6,533 bases of DNA, from contig MFXJ01000111.1 of assembly GCA_001787465.1 (NCBI GenBank), positions 6,230 to 12,762 of the forward strand, given 5' to 3'. The position numbers and the translations under genes are program-made. Below the pieces are notes generated by a model that ran no database searches, had not been told where the DNA came from, and was given only the letters and a program-made list of their open reading frames with translations. The DNA comes from Candidatus Peregrinibacteria bacterium RIFOXYB2_FULL_32_7 (GTDB lineage Bacteria; Patescibacteriota; Gracilibacteria; UBA1369; GWF2-33-10). Below, piece after piece: positions 6,401-6,533 of the stretch (positions are counted from its first letter, which is position 1; every line of letters starts with the position of its first letter).

Positions 6401-6533
6401 ATGAATATTGTAACGATTTCATCAAAAGGACAAATCACTATTCCAAAAGAATTTCGCCAAGACATCTCTAAATATTGTGTTTTTGAAAAAAAAGATAATG
6501 TGATTATGTTAAAACCGATTAAGATCAAAATTT
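6401..6533 (+). CDS. AbrB/MazE/SpoVT-type DNA-binding protein, N-terminal fragment
   Basis: Only the first 44 codons are in the window; the gene runs off the right edge. The translation opens MNIVTISSKGQITIPKEFRQ, the hallmark of the swapped-hairpin AbrB DNA-binding fold (xVTISSKGQxTIPKxxR), and returns to a strand VIMLKPIK about where the second half of the fold is expected. The usual loop containing LGLKPGD between the two is replaced by a shorter ISKYCVFEKKDN, with no Gly-Asp turn. The family includes transition-state regulators and antitoxins of toxin-antitoxin pairs. Its short start and the palindromic promoter fit an autoregulated antitoxin, but a toxin gene, if any, would lie beyond the edge. 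It is divergent from ribD with 146 bp between, so a role in ribD control is possible but unsupported. No Shine-Dalgarno motif is seen. Confidence 0.85.
   Translation, partial: MNIVTISSKGQITIPKEFRQDISKYCVFEKKDNVIMLKPIKIKI

Overview
The window is an AT-rich piece of a bacterial chromosome with tightly packed genes. It most resembles an uncultivated low-G+C bacterium, possibly of the Patescibacteria (candidate phyla radiation). That placement is an inference from three things: AT-rich sequence, no Shine-Dalgarno motif before any of the seven starts, and small intergenic gaps next to a large protein of no recognised family. The standard genetic code fits. TGA ends ribD and no reading frame needs TGA to be read through, which argues against the lineages that read TGA as glycine.

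Layout. Positions 1-2601 hold a minus-strand cluster read folD, purF, purD (purD runs off the left edge), with gaps of 11 and 23 bp. FolD interconverts one-carbon folates and supplies the 10-formyl-THF used in purine synthesis. PurF makes phosphoribosylamine from PRPP and glutamine, and PurD joins that amine to glycine. The cluster therefore encodes the first two steps of de novo purine synthesis plus their folate supply. A divergent 180 bp spacer (2602-2781) carries promoter-like elements for both directions and a GAAA-loop hairpin in the folD leader.

Positions 2782-5132 hold a plus-strand two-gene unit: a 104-residue acidic helical protein, then, 2 bp later, a 677-residue protein. The large protein combines a LysM module, a transglutaminase-like core with an apparently intact Cys-His-Asp triad (C388, H437, D457), and a C-terminal TPR-like helical region. 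I do not recognise either gene as a named family, and this pair is the best candidate here for an undescribed system.

Positions 5157-6254 hold a minus-strand ribD (riboflavin synthesis), convergent with the two-gene unit. From 6255 a divergent 146 bp spacer with nested palindromes leads to the beginning of a plus-strand AbrB/MazE-type DNA-binding protein cut by the right edge. No RNA genes, CRISPR arrays or insertion sequences were seen. The longest stretch without a gene is 180 bp.
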